64,000 bases of DNA, taken from NCBI GenBank assembly GCA_038380435.1, contig JAWZYU010000019.1:29847801-29911800 (forward strand), written 5' to 3'. The DNA is from Ryuthela nishihirai (taxonomy: Eukaryota > Arthropoda > Arachnida > Araneae > Heptathelidae). How positions within the stretch are numbered: position 1 is the first letter of the stretch; every line of letters starts with the position of its first letter. A model generated the notes under the pieces. The model saw only the letters and a list, made by a program, of their open reading frames with translations. It was not told where the DNA came from and did not search any database. The translations under genes and the position numbers were made by a program. Below are positions 1 to 10,075 of this stretch, one piece after another.

Positions 1-890
1 GACTGCCATCTCCTATTACAGTTGTCTTATGCGGCGGTAATGTGTCTTTTCCCCAGGGTCTTTATCCCACAGAAATGTGCCATCACACAGAAAATAAGAC
101 GTACGCCATTGCGTCGGCTATTTTCAGACCAGCAGCGCCGGTAGAAATTGTTTACTTTTTTGTTTGTCCGAGTGACAGCCAGACAACGCCGCCTTCAACG
201 TTAAAAGTGTGGTGAGTTCTAGCCCGAAATGCTTGGGACAAAATGTCACACGCTTTTGATGGGCCTTTTCAACAGCTAAAAGATATGTGCTCATTCTTTT
301 CTTTTGAAATTTCTTATTTTTTGGCTTTTTCCTACTTTCTTTTGGCGGTCGAGTAACTGAGATCTATCTTCATCCTGTCGTCTCAAAGATGTTTTTATTT
401 TCCAATAGAAACGAAAAAAAAAGTGGGACACGTTTTTTCTTTTTCTATTGCGTGTTATGAAAGTCAAGATTGGTATTCCTTTTTTTTTCCTTTACAGAAT
501 GTTTGAAAATGATTTCGAGGGCGTTTACAAGAGATAGTAATATATTGGATTTTTTTTTATGTCAGTAATTTGGGTGATGTTCCAAATTCAATGTGTAGTA
601 TTGAAAAATGGATACAACTTCTTGGGCTCAAAGTGAAACTGCTGAAAAATTCATGTCAATGGTTATGGTTTCTCTCACAATATTTCATTTGTTTAGAGAA
701 GGAACGTCTTTAAGCATACGAAAACGAAGACCCTCAACTGAGAATACTCTTTTGATATTCTTTGTAAAAAAAAGTCATGAAATACACTACCTGGTAAAAT
801 TTATTATGAATACTTACCTAATACTTCGTCGTACGTATCATAGTACAAATTTGACGTCATATAGTTCCACGCTGGACACTTACGTTGCCT
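1..890. other. unassigned A+T-rich sequence
   Basis: No coding region, RNA gene or repeat could be supported here. An open frame at 608-904 on the + strand resembles no family I recognise. It runs into the foldback element that begins near 891, so it is probably a chance frame. Confidence 0.5.
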
Positions 891-1344
891 TATATACAGG
901 GTGAATCTGAAAAAGTGGGCAAAGCTTTACGGGGTGGTAGAACGCAGCTATACGAGCAATATTCGTCATAGAAAGTATGGGCGGAACGCAAACGGCGAGC
1001 CGCTAGGTGGCGTTGGAAATGGTATAAAAGGGTCGGTCCTCGCACCCAACGGCATTTCTACCATGGATTGCCGAGAGGATGGCTGGTTATACTAACCACG
1101 AAATGGCTCTTTTGAGCAATTTCTTTGAGCATGTACCTCAATTACATTCCTGTTAATAAAATGTTTTCTGAAGTATCTCCTCTCCTTCTTGTGTTCATTC
1201 TTTAAATGTGACAGTGGAAAACTACCTTTTAACTTCTCACTGCTTGCGTTCCGACCATACATTCTATGACGAATATTGCTCGTATAGCTGCGTTCTACCA
1301 CCCCGTAAAGTTTTGCCCACTTTTTCAGATTCACCCTGTATATA
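891..1344. mobile_element. foldback MITE with ~100-bp terminal inverted repeats
   Basis: The outer ends read TATATACAGGGTGAATCTGA on the left and its reverse complement on the right. The inverted match continues for roughly 100 bp per arm (about 893-1000 against 1240-1342) with few mismatches. The middle (about 1000-1240) is not shared between arms and holds no transposase. TA-rich flanks and a CAGGGTG terminus suggest a non-autonomous Tc1/mariner-type element. The superfamily is inferred from ends only. Open frames over the arms are translations of the repeat. Confidence 0.7.
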
Positions 1345-1647
1345 AATGACCATGAGAATATATTGGGTCTTACCATCATCTACAAGAGTGAGCAGACATC
1401 AGCTTCCTAAGGAGGAAATCCATCACCAGTCATCGTAAGTATGAATAGTTTCGTTATAGCTCTGTTATATTTAAAATTTTTGAGTTCAATGTAGAACTCG
1501 GTAGTTCAATAGGCGGAACTAAGAGTGATGTACTTGAGAGGATACGAAATGTAAATCCTTTCCTTCAGTGTGAATGGATTTGAATTGGTTATTTTACATC
1601 TGAGCCCTTACACCCTTACATCTGATCTCCCCCTACTTTACATCTGA

Positions 1648-1885
1648 TTATTTAGCCCTTGTGCGCACAATGGGCTAAATAACCAGGTCACAAGGACCCC
1701 AGGAATCAGGGAAGGTAAGGAAGATAACCCATTGGGTAGCTGTTAGGAGACAGATGGACCCTCCCGTCAGAATCATCCCGCGTGTTCTTTAACGTGCGCA
1801 GGACACTTTCTCCGGCACAAAAGGCAACGGCTTAATGATCTGATGGACTGCGGTCTTTTAAAGCCCAATGTTGTCCTCTTTCACT
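1648..1885 (-). mobile_element. tRNA-SINE copy, 5'-truncated
   Basis: The segment matches the conserved SINE body in reverse: CACAATGGGCTAAAT near the 3' end, CTGTTAGGAGACAGATGG, then TTCTTTAACGTGC, fading out after about 1885. The tRNA-like head is absent, as expected for 5' truncation. The left edge forms a palindrome with adjoining sequence (1645-1681). Confidence 0.7.
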
Positions 1886-1924
1886 TTATTATGTCCCTTT
1901 TTTAATGGAGTTTGGAAAATGGAC

Positions 1925-2333
1925 AGATGGCAAAATTTAGAGCAGTTGGCAAAGTTCGAAGCCACTTAGGTGAGCCACCAACAGGTGAGTTGGCAAAATT
2001 GGGACAACTTGGCAAAATCTTGGGGAGTTGGCAAAATTGGGAGAACTTGGCAAAATCTTGGAGAGTTGGCAAAATTCGGAGTGACTTGGCAAAATCGTGG
2101 GAAGTTGGCAAAATTCAGGTGAAATGTAAAAACTGGGATTTTTTCCTGTAAAATTATGGCGTGTTGGCAAAACATAGGGAGTTGGCAAAATCTAGGAGAA
2201 GTTGGCAAAATCTAGGAGAAGTTGGCAAAATTCGGAATGCCTTGTCAAAATCGTGGGGAGTTGGCAAAATTCAGGTGAGATGTGAAAATTTGGATTTTTT
2301 TCTGTAAAATTATGGCAAGTTGGCAAAATCTAG
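1925..2333. repeat. minisatellite of ~20-bp GTTGGCAAAATY units
   Basis: About fifteen imperfect units carry the core GTTGGCAAAAT plus a variable GGGAGA or CTTGGAGA spacer. A larger block of about 80 bp, ending in a T-run and TGTAAAATTATGGC, occurs twice (about 2079-2160 and 2231-2314), so the array has higher-order structure. Overlapping open frames on both strands are products of the repeat. The array is bounded by SINE fragments on both sides. Confidence 0.85.
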
Positions 2334-2563
2334 GGTCCGTCGGATGGGACGTAAAGCCGTGACCCCGTGTGCGGGAGAACTATATTCTGTGGACGTTAAA
2401 GAACACACTGGATGTCCTTGACAAAAAGCTGCTCTCCGTCTCCTAACAGCTGTCCAGTGATCCCCTTCCCCCAAACTTCTCTGAGTCCTCGAGGTTCTTA
2501 TGACCATGTCCATTTAGCCCACAGTGTGAAAACAAAAGTACCACTGAGAGGTAAAACAACCCC
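2334..2563 (+). mobile_element. tRNA-SINE copy, body and 3' end only
   Basis: It starts abruptly in the conserved body (GTCCGTCGGATGGGACGT), continues through GACGTTAAAGAACACACTGG, and ends with the family tail GAGAGGTAAAACAACCCC. The tRNA-like head is missing. The left edge joins the minisatellite directly. Confidence 0.8.
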
Positions 2564-2629
2564 TATCTCCATTGACCTTCTAGATCCGGCCCTGTAATCG
2601 CAACATGATCCGGCCTATGCACAAATGCT

Positions 2630-2822
2630 CTCTTGCACACGGTGCCACGGTTTAACGTCCTATTCCACGAACAGCGGCTTTCCAAGCTCATCGGTGTCTT
2701 CTTTCACACCGAAATCAGAAAGGGAATTAACGGAGAAATTCTCAACTCTGGCACAGTTAGGACTCGAACCTGGGAATTGCAGAATAGGAGCATGGCGCCC
2801 TACCTACTAAGCCAACCCCCTT
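2630..2822 (-). mobile_element. tRNA-SINE copy, head and proximal body
   Basis: Read on the minus strand this is the SINE 5' half: a tRNA-like head including GGTTCGAGTCC at the B-box position, then the body up to the CCGTG segment. The distal body and 3' tail are missing. Open frames across it are shadows of the SINE. Confidence 0.75.
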
Positions 2823-3486
2823 ACAATAGAAACAGATTCATAATTCTACATCAGCATAACGGGGGAATGCTGTATTCACCTTTATCTTCTGAGTTGAAGA
2901 AGTCACTTTAATCTTTAAAAAAAACTGAGAGACACTGATTTAACACAATAAAAAATTAATTAGTAAAAACATTCTCAAAATCAATCACAAAGTAAACAAC
3001 TTTACTAACTGGTTTTTATGTGACGAAACCAATATTTTGAAGCAATAGATTATAGTTGCACGCTGCTAACAACTATGCTTGGATATCCAACAGATTTTCA
3101 ACGATGTTGTATTGTGCTTTTCGCAGATATCATTCGAACAATAAAAACAAACATAACATCAGAGGACTTGGATTTATTTTCCGCGCAAATTGCCTGTATC
3201 GTCGAGACAGGTATTGTCGTTTGCTTAACAATGCCGAGGCACACAAGAAAAATGAGAACATACTCAATTTCTTTGAGCTACGCCATTTTGTGACATGGGG
3301 AACGAGTTTAGCCCCATAAACTCTTTGCATAGAATCAATTCTTCTTCGGCATTGCAAAAATATTACTCGACAAAAGTCAAACTTTAATCCTAGTTTAATG
3401 ATGAGGCTTATTTATAACTTTAGACAGCGTTACACTGAGTGGTAATACCTTTTGGAAAACAGACGGATTATCTGTCCATTACAAAA
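2823..3486. other. unassigned sequence
   Basis: A+T-rich DNA with overlapping short open frames around 3056-3357 on both strands. None resembles a known protein and no repeat was recognised. Confidence 0.5.
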
Positions 3487-3494
3487 GGTTAGTC

Positions 3495-4029
3495 CAGTGT
3501 CTCGCAAACTGTGTGCCGCGAGAGAATCCAAGTGTGCCGCGAGAGATTTTCAAATTGACACTAGATATTCCAAAGATTTTATTTTGACTTGTGTTATCAA
3601 TTTTGTGTATTAAAAGTTTTTTCTCTGTTACCTGACGTGCTTTAATAAAAATCTTTCAGATTTTATCAACTGGGATCTTGAAAGTATTTATTAAGCTTTT
3701 TCCAAATTTTGGTATTAATTTTTGATTATTTCAAGCCATAGAATGGACAAATGTTTAAAAGAAACACCGAGTTATGAATTAAAAAACGAGAGCAAATCTT
3801 CAAGTAAAACCAGGCTGATGACTTCAACAAAGCGCAAATATAATGAAGATTATATAGAGTATCTAAATTTTAAATAAATGCATTTAACGAAACTTCAATT
3901 TTTCTCTTTTTACTAACCACCAAAAAATCTTTTTTAGGTGTGCCGCGGAAAAAAAAATTAGATTCAGTGTGCCGCGGAAAAAAAATTAGATTCAGTGTGC
4001 CGCAGAGTAAAAAAGTTTGCGAGACACTG
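3495..4029. mobile_element. non-autonomous hAT-type element with intact target duplication
   Basis: The ends are a perfect 16-bp inverted repeat, CAGTGTCTCGCAAACT at the left and its reverse complement at the right. They are flanked by an 8-bp direct repeat GGTTAGTC (3487-3494 and 4030-4037). An 8-bp duplication and CAG-type ends are hAT hallmarks. Subterminal copies of GTGTGCCGCG occur twice at the left and three times at the right, as expected for transposase-binding repeats. No coding region lies within its 535 bp. Confidence 0.9.
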
Positions 4030-4044
4030 GGTTAGTCACACAGG

Positions 4045-4242
4045 TACAGTCGCTCAAAAAAGTATCCGAACACTATGGTTGATTACAGAATTCAGAAAAA
4101 ATATCTGGCAACGATTTTTTTAGAAATTAGTGATGACACGAAAGTTGCCAGATCACTAATTTCTAAAAAAATCGTTGCCAGATATTTTTTCTGAATTCTG
4201 TAATCAACCATAGTGTTAGGATACTTTTTTTGAGCGACTGTA
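4045..4242. mobile_element. palindromic TA-flanked MITE, copy 1
   Basis: An almost perfect 198-bp palindrome. TACAGTCGCTCAAAAAA opens it and the complement closes it, and the arms pair through CTGGCAACGATTTTTTTAGA. It starts 7 bp beyond the right target duplication of the hAT-type MITE. A second copy lies inside a Tc1 element at 32574-32791. TA ends suggest mobilisation by a Tc1/mariner transposase. Confidence 0.9.
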
Positions 4243-4280
4243 TATCGTGGTCCAAAATTAGCTGGTGGATCTTAGAGTGT

Positions 4281-4640
4281 TGGGTTGTTTTAACTCTGAG
4301 CGGTAATTTTGTTTGCACACAATGGGCTAAATAATGAGTCACAAGGACCCCAAAGGTTCTAGAAGGTTAAGAGAGGGGACCCATTGGAACAGATAATAGA
4401 CTCCCGTCAAGGCCATCCACAGTGTTTTTTAACGTGCAGAGGAGATGACTCTCCTGTACCTGGGCCACGGTTAAATGTCCCATTCGACGGATGGCAGCCT
4501 TTCCAAGCCCATAAGTATCCCCTACTGACAATGGGAAAGCGGGGAAATTTGCGGAGAAAAATCTCAATACTGACTCAGCTAGGACTCGAACCTGAGAACT
4601 ACAGATTAACAGCCTGGAGCCTTACCGACTGAACCGCCCC
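4281..4640 (-). mobile_element. tRNA-SINE, nearly full length
   Basis: The complete order is present in reverse: tail (GGGTTGTTTTAACTCTGAGC), conserved body, and tRNA-like head ending ACCGACTGAACCGCCCC. Flanking GGATCTTAGAG (4267-4277) and GGATCTCAGAG (4647-4657) form a likely 11-bp target duplication with one mismatch. Confidence 0.85.
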
Positions 4641-4860
4641 GCAGCAGGATCTCAGAGAAGATCACAGAGTGTCTGGTATTGTTTTCAGAGTCGTATCAGT
4701 AACTTCCTATTTTGAATTTAGGGTTAGGAAATATATGCGGTTGCATTTAAACTTTTTTGTTGCTGTTAAAGCCTAAAATAGTATACGTTAAATTCTATCA
4801 TTCATTTGAATATTTGAAAGAGATGTGTACAAATGTCCCATAACCGTCACAAAATTTCTA

Positions 4861-5079
4861 GAGTCGGTAGCGTGCCAAACTCGTAATCTACAGTTCTCAA
4901 TCTCGAGTACACATTAAAGAACACTCTAGATGACTTGGTAGGAAGCTTCCATCAGTCCACTCTGCACTGGATACACTTCTCCTAACTAAAGTGGTAAGGT
5001 TCTATTACAAGACCTTGGGGTCCTTGTGACTTGACCATTTAGCATATTTTGTGCAAAAAAAGTGCCGCCCAGAAGTAAA
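4861..5079 (+). mobile_element. tRNA-SINE with large internal deletion
   Basis: The tRNA-like head (GTCGGTAGCGTGCCAAACTC) is joined almost directly to the ACATTAAAGAACACTCTAG part of the body and then to the 3' tail. The segment between B box and mid-body is lost. Confidence 0.75.
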
Positions 5080-5170
5080 GCATGATAAGAACTCCATACT
5101 CCATACCCGAAATATGTACTTCATTTATTATGAAAATAAATAAGCTGTAAATGTAGAATTATTACAACAG

Positions 5171-5555
5171 GGTTGGGTTGTTTTACCTCTGAGCGGCACT
5201 TTTTTGCACACCATGGGCTAAATGGCCAGGTCACATGGACCCCGAAGGCTTAGAGAAGGTTGGGGGAGGGGACCCACTGGAACAGCTGTTGAGAGACAGA
5301 TGGTAGCCCCCCGTCAAGGCCATCCAGCGTGTTCTTTAACGTGCACAGGGTATGTCTCTCCCGCACACGGGGACACGGCTTAACGTCCCATCCGACGGAC
5401 GGCGTCCTTTCTAAGCCCATCGGTGTCCCCTACTGACCGTGGGCAGGGCGGGGAATTTTGCGGAGATAAATCTGAACGCTGACCCAGCTGGGACTCGAAC
5501 CTGGGAACTACAGATTACGAGAATGGCGCGCTACCGACTGAGCCACCTCGCCCCG
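5171..5555 (-). mobile_element. full-length tRNA-SINE with 12-bp target duplication
   Basis: A 385-bp copy with tail, body and tRNA-like head. It is flanked by a perfect 12-bp direct repeat TTATTACAACAG (5159-5170 and 5556-5567), which fixes both ends of the element. The head contains A-box and B-box sequence on the minus strand. It codes for nothing; SINEs borrow LINE machinery. Confidence 0.95.
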
Positions 5556-5687
5556 TTATTACAACAGAATAGGTGTATTTTAAAACGATATATTTTATTA
5601 AAAATTAAGTAACAAAAGTAATCATGTGCACAAAATGTCACGAAACTCTCTCAAAGTTTCGTTTTCTCTTGAACAGAATTAAATATG

Positions 5688-6067
5688 TGGGGAGGGAGCT
5701 CAATCGGTAGCGCGTCAAGCTCGTAATCTACAGTTTCCAGGTTCGAGTCTCAGCTGGGCCAGCGTTGATATTATCTCTACAGAACTCCCCACTCTGTCCA
5801 CGGTCAATAGGGAACACCGATGGGCTTGGAAAGGTTGTCATTCGTCGGATGGGAAATTAAGCAGTGCCCCAGTGTGCTGGAGAGCCATACTCTGTGCAGT
5901 TAAAGAACACGCTAGGTGGCCTTGACGGGAGCTACTATCTGTCTCCCAACAGCTGTTCCATTGGGTCTCCTCCCCAACCTTCTCTGAGCCGTCAGCGTCC
6001 TTGTGACCTGACCGTTTAGTCCATTGTGTGCAAAAAAGTGCTGCTCAAAGGTAAACAGACCCGATCA
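5688..6067 (+). mobile_element. tRNA-SINE, nearly full length
   Basis: It opens with GGGGAGGGAGCTCAATCGG, has a B-box-like AGGTTCGAGTCT, the conserved body and the tail. ATGTGGGGAG occurs at both edges (5685-5694 and 6068-6077) and is probably the target duplication, partly overlapping the element start. Confidence 0.85.
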
Positions 6068-8262
6068 ATGTGGGGAGCCTGATCTTAGATGAAACTGCTG
6101 CCTTTTCGCCTGCTACTTATCCGTAACCAATACTTACGTTTGACTGGGTTTTCTTATTGCGATAGAATTTTGCGGCGAAACGTGGAATGCAAGAACTGGA
6201 AGTCTTCGATGTCTTTGTGGTGCAGTTTTTCTCTCAGTACACCCAAATTTATAGTAGCTATTGGTGGTAAAAGAGGCAAACTTCTTTCGTGTCTGTTATC
6301 ACGTTGTGATGAATCAGTCCTTTGAATGGTTATTATTCTTTGGAGGAAATATCTCGATAGAACTTTTTTCCAGTTTTAATTTTTTACCTTGCAAAAAAAT
6401 AGCTTTCATCACTATTGCACACTTCAGAAAGAAAAAAAAAATTGTAAAGCTTAAGTTTATATCTATTTGTCTATTTTCTCTAATTCTTCGTAATTGTTTA
6501 GGAAGAAGTCATATTCTTCTTACCTTAACTTGCACAATTATCCCTACCCTAGTCCCCCATCTTCCCGCGTTCTTAGAAGATTTGTAAAATGAAATCATAT
6601 TTTCTGAATACGAATCTCTCATCAGAAATAATGTTAGAAGAGGGGGATGCTTTCCAGATTCCTAACCTGATTAGCATATTTGAAATTTATTTCCTTTGTT
6701 ATGACTATACTTTGGAAAATGCTTTTTGTGTTCTATATGTCATATATAACTCATTTTAGAGTAAAGAAATCCTTTGCTCTAGTCATTATAAAAAAAGGAT
6801 TGCTCAACTTCTCAGCTAACTCTCTTTCTTTCTGCAAATCCTAAGATCTCATAATTTTAAGTCACACGAAAAATAGGAAGCAGGATCGATTTATACACTT
6901 TTGCCCACTTTTTTTATTGTTTACACTTTCCTTACTTCTGGACGCCTCGTGAGGGTAATATTACTACTCTTCCCTTCCAACTGGGGTGGGCGATAACCTG
7001 TACACTTCGCAGGACCCACTTGCTAGAGGACCCATAAATCAATGATATCAACGTCTAGTACGAAAAGGTGCTGACTATATATTAGGACTTCTATTGTGAA
7101 GGGTCTGTCTTAACCCCCTAAACTCCAAAATTAATGGTTTCTCAATGCTTTTGGTCCGAGGTTAACTCACTTTATTGTAAATTTTATGCTGTTGTTGATC
7201 TTGATGACTATGTTTATGGGATGCTGCTATCTTTAGTTTCTTTTGTTGCTGAGGTTATAAACTAATCACTTTTCTTTCAAAAAGGTATCGGGATGTGCTT
7301 TTTTCATCTCCAAGTCATGTGTTGTTGCTGTTTTCGGTGACTGAAACGGGGATGAAAAACAAAGGTGGGAACTGAATTGATAGAAGGGAAAACTGGTGCA
7401 CCCAATTGTATTGATCTGAATCGAAGTGCAACAGTATCATTCTTTTTCAGCTGCGTCGAATTGATGATTGCTTTACCTATTTCGCTGCTCTGATGTTGTT
7501 CTGTTGTTCACAGATTATTCTAACAGAGGTCACGGCACGTTACTCTTCCCTCCCCCCCGTAAAACCCAGCGTTTAGGTCATCGGATTGCTGCTTAGAGGT
7601 CGAATGATAGTTAGTCACGCTTTCTGAATTTTTGGTCATATAGCAGAAAGGTATACGTTTTTGTAAGGTACTAAAAACCGAGGAATGTGTGAGACTTGGT
7701 TGACTGAGCTGCCGGACGGTATTTTTTCATGTGCACTTTTGGGAAAACATTCCCTCTTTTCGAATATTTTGAATTTTTGAGTTGGGTCTCAGTCTTAAAT
7801 AGTTACCTGGAGAAAAATATCAGATTTAATGAAATGTGTTGCACGGACGAAAATCAACAAAGAAGTCCCCGCCTTGGTGGAGCAGTGTTATTGCTTTGGT
7901 TTGCAAAAACACTGAAACTGGAGTGGTCTGTTTCATTTCCATTATGAATTTTGTGTGGGTTCGCATTTTGTATGAGTTTGCATTTTGTATGATAAACCAG
8001 GACAAGCCTAACAGAGCTTTTATGTCCTTCCTTTATGTAGAGGAGCACTTTTTACCTTCTTAAAAATCAGAAAAAAAATGTGTCTTGTAGCTTATAATAA
8101 AGCAATTTTAATCCTGAAATACTGTAGAATGCTTGTGATAAGATCTGGATCGGGAAAAATAACTTAGATGGTAGGGCGAGCAACTGGATCGAACCGGAAC
8201 GCCATTACAGTATATAATATTTTCCTTCGCTTAAATTGACTTTAAAACCTTTTGTTGCAAAA
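6068..8262. other. unassigned A+T-rich sequence
   Basis: Several open frames of 60-110 codons (6089-6325, 6261-6587, 7729-8063) overlap on one or both strands. They lack recognisable domains or matched splice signals. I see no repeat, RNA gene or transposon here. Confidence 0.5.
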
Positions 8263-8344
8263 TATACTGCTCACAAAAATTAGGGGATATTTCAAAATGA
8301 ATATGAAGCGATAAAAATATCCCCTAATTTTTGTGAGCAGTATA
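8263..8344. mobile_element. micro-MITE, ~80 bp, Tc1/mariner-type ends
   Basis: TATACTGCTCACAAAAATTA at the left is matched by its reverse complement at the right, giving arms of about 28 bp around a ~25-bp centre. This looks like a deletion derivative of a TA-inserting transposon reduced almost to its terminal repeats. Confidence 0.8.
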
Positions 8345-8404
8345 TGTCTACAATGCATGTTAATTTTTTTCGCCTAGTTCTGGTTTCTAACATTCCTGTC
8401 CTAC

Positions 8405-8570
8405 TTGTCATGCAATCAATAGGACGTGATATCAATATATGGTCATGCAATCAATAGGCCGAGGTATCAATATGTGGTCCTGCAATCAATAGGCTGTGGT
8501 ATCAATATATGGTCATGCAATCAATAGGTTATGGTCCTACTTATACGCAATCAATAAGCCGAAGCATATT
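8405..8570. repeat. short tandem repeat, ~40-bp unit
   Basis: Four to five units carry GGTCATGCAATCAATAGG followed by a variable GGTATCAATATAT segment. The last unit (about 8520-8568) is diverged. Confidence 0.8.
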
Positions 8571-8625
8571 TTTCAATTCCAAAATTCTCAAGTTTAATAT
8601 TTCTTTATTAACATTTTTGTGTTAA

Positions 8626-9353
8626 TTTTCGAGCATTAGGTTTGGTGCAAATCCTCTTAAAACAGGAAATCTATTTCCCAAATTCCCAATCTGGGAAATT
8701 CTTCATCCTTTCATCCAGCCAAATCTTCCTCTTTTTGAAAAGAAAAGTCTGCTTCTTCCACAGGAATTGAAGTCCGTTGCTTTCAACTGCATCACAGATT
8801 GTTATCAAGGCTTTCTGCAAATCTACACAGATGGATCTAAGAATCCTTCTATTAACGAAATATTTTGTGATTTTTTCACAAAATCTCTGAATATTACAAC
8901 CTGTTACTCCTTGAAAAATTCATCTAGTATCATGACTGCAGAACTTTTAGTTATTTATCAAGCACTACAGTGGGCCACCTCAGTCCACAATAAAAGCATT
9001 CTGATCTTGTCAGACAGCAAGTCCGCTCTTCATCCTCTGCTTTCAGACCCACTGGCTCCACCGTACCCTTCCATCATATCTGACATCCTATGCCTATGTG
9101 ACACTTTCCCATCTATCTTAAAGAACCCTCTGCGTTATAGAGATTTTTTCTTGGAACTTAAGAGAAGTACTTCAGAGGAGTGGACTGACTACTTCAACAT
9201 AACTGATCTGAACGTGAAAAGATTTTACAGAAAAGTATTTGACATCCCGCCCCATCCACGAGGGAAGTTTCAACTGAACAGAAGAAAAGAAACGGCTTTA
9301 CATAGACTTACCTTTGGTCTCTGTGCATTAAACGAAAAACTTCACAAAATTCC
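8626..9353 (+). pseudogene. LINE RNase H domain fragment, internally deleted
   Basis: The open frame runs upstream of the first ATG (8767) back to about 8626. From that ATG the protein shows the RNase H acidic residues in order: D22 in IYTDGSK, E59 in TAELLVIYQAL, and D83 in LILSDSKSAL. The usual HxGIxGNExAD segment with the last catalytic residue is missing between DTFPSIL and KNPLRYRDF, so the enzyme is dead. The C-terminal linker (NRRKETALHRLTFG) is typical of the 3' end of ORF2 in R1/Jockey-like non-LTR retrotransposons. No reverse transcriptase lies upstream. The final codons of the frame (LAAMGKM) belong to the adjoining mariner. Confidence 0.75.
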
Positions 9354-10075
9354 CAGGCGCCTAGCTGCCATGGGGAAGATGTAAAAATTGGATGTTTGTG
9401 TGTCACACAAATTGACAGCAGCCAACACGACACGCCGCCTAGAATTGTGCATTTCCCTCATAGCCCGGAACAAACAGGACGGAATCCTGCATCGGATCGT
9501 AACCTGTGATGACTAGTGGGTCCTCTACCATTATCGTCATCGATCATAGCAGTGGTTGAATACCACGGAGCCACCAAAACATTGTACAAAGTCACTCCTA
9601 CACTCGCGGAAAGTATTGGTTCTCGTATGGTGGTCTGCTGTCAGTGTGATCCATTATTCGTTTCTCCAACCAGATGAGACCATCAATTCGGACCGCTATT
9701 GGCTGAAATGCTGAAGATGCACGGAAAACTCCATAGTAAACAGCCAGTTTTGGCCAACAGCCATAGGTTCTCCTGTTGTATGACAATGTCCACCCGCAAG
9801 TCTCACAAAGGACCGTCCAACAAATCCACCAGTTGGAATACGAAACACTGCAGAACCCTGCATATTCCCCTGCCCTTGCTCCCACGGATTATCCCCTCTT
9901 CAGGCATCTGGACCATTTCCTGGTGAAGACCTTCCCAAACAACCGAGCTGTGTGTCAAGCCTTTGCCACCTTCTTTGCCTCACAGACTCCAGAGTTTTAT
10001 CGCAGTGGATTCACAGCCTCGTAACCCGTTGGCATAAATGTCAATGCCGGGGGGAACTACTTTGAGTAAGTAGGT
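9354..10075 (+). pseudogene. mariner transposase relic, C-terminal two thirds
   Basis: Across several frames the segment reads as a mariner-family (DD34D) transposase: LAAMGKM then KLDVCVSHKLTAANTTRR, HRIVTCDD (first catalytic region), YDNVHPQ (second D, usually HDNARPH) and YSPALAPTDYPLFRHLDHF. The last motif is normally YSPDLAP, so the third catalytic D appears changed to A. Stops interrupt the frame (for example after VTCDD). The N-terminal helix-turn-helix is missing. Its 5' edge fuses with the LINE fragment. Clearly inactive. Confidence 0.8.

Noticed and set aside
9598..9885. 95-codon minus-strand open frame
   Set aside because: Antisense shadow of the mariner transposase relic.
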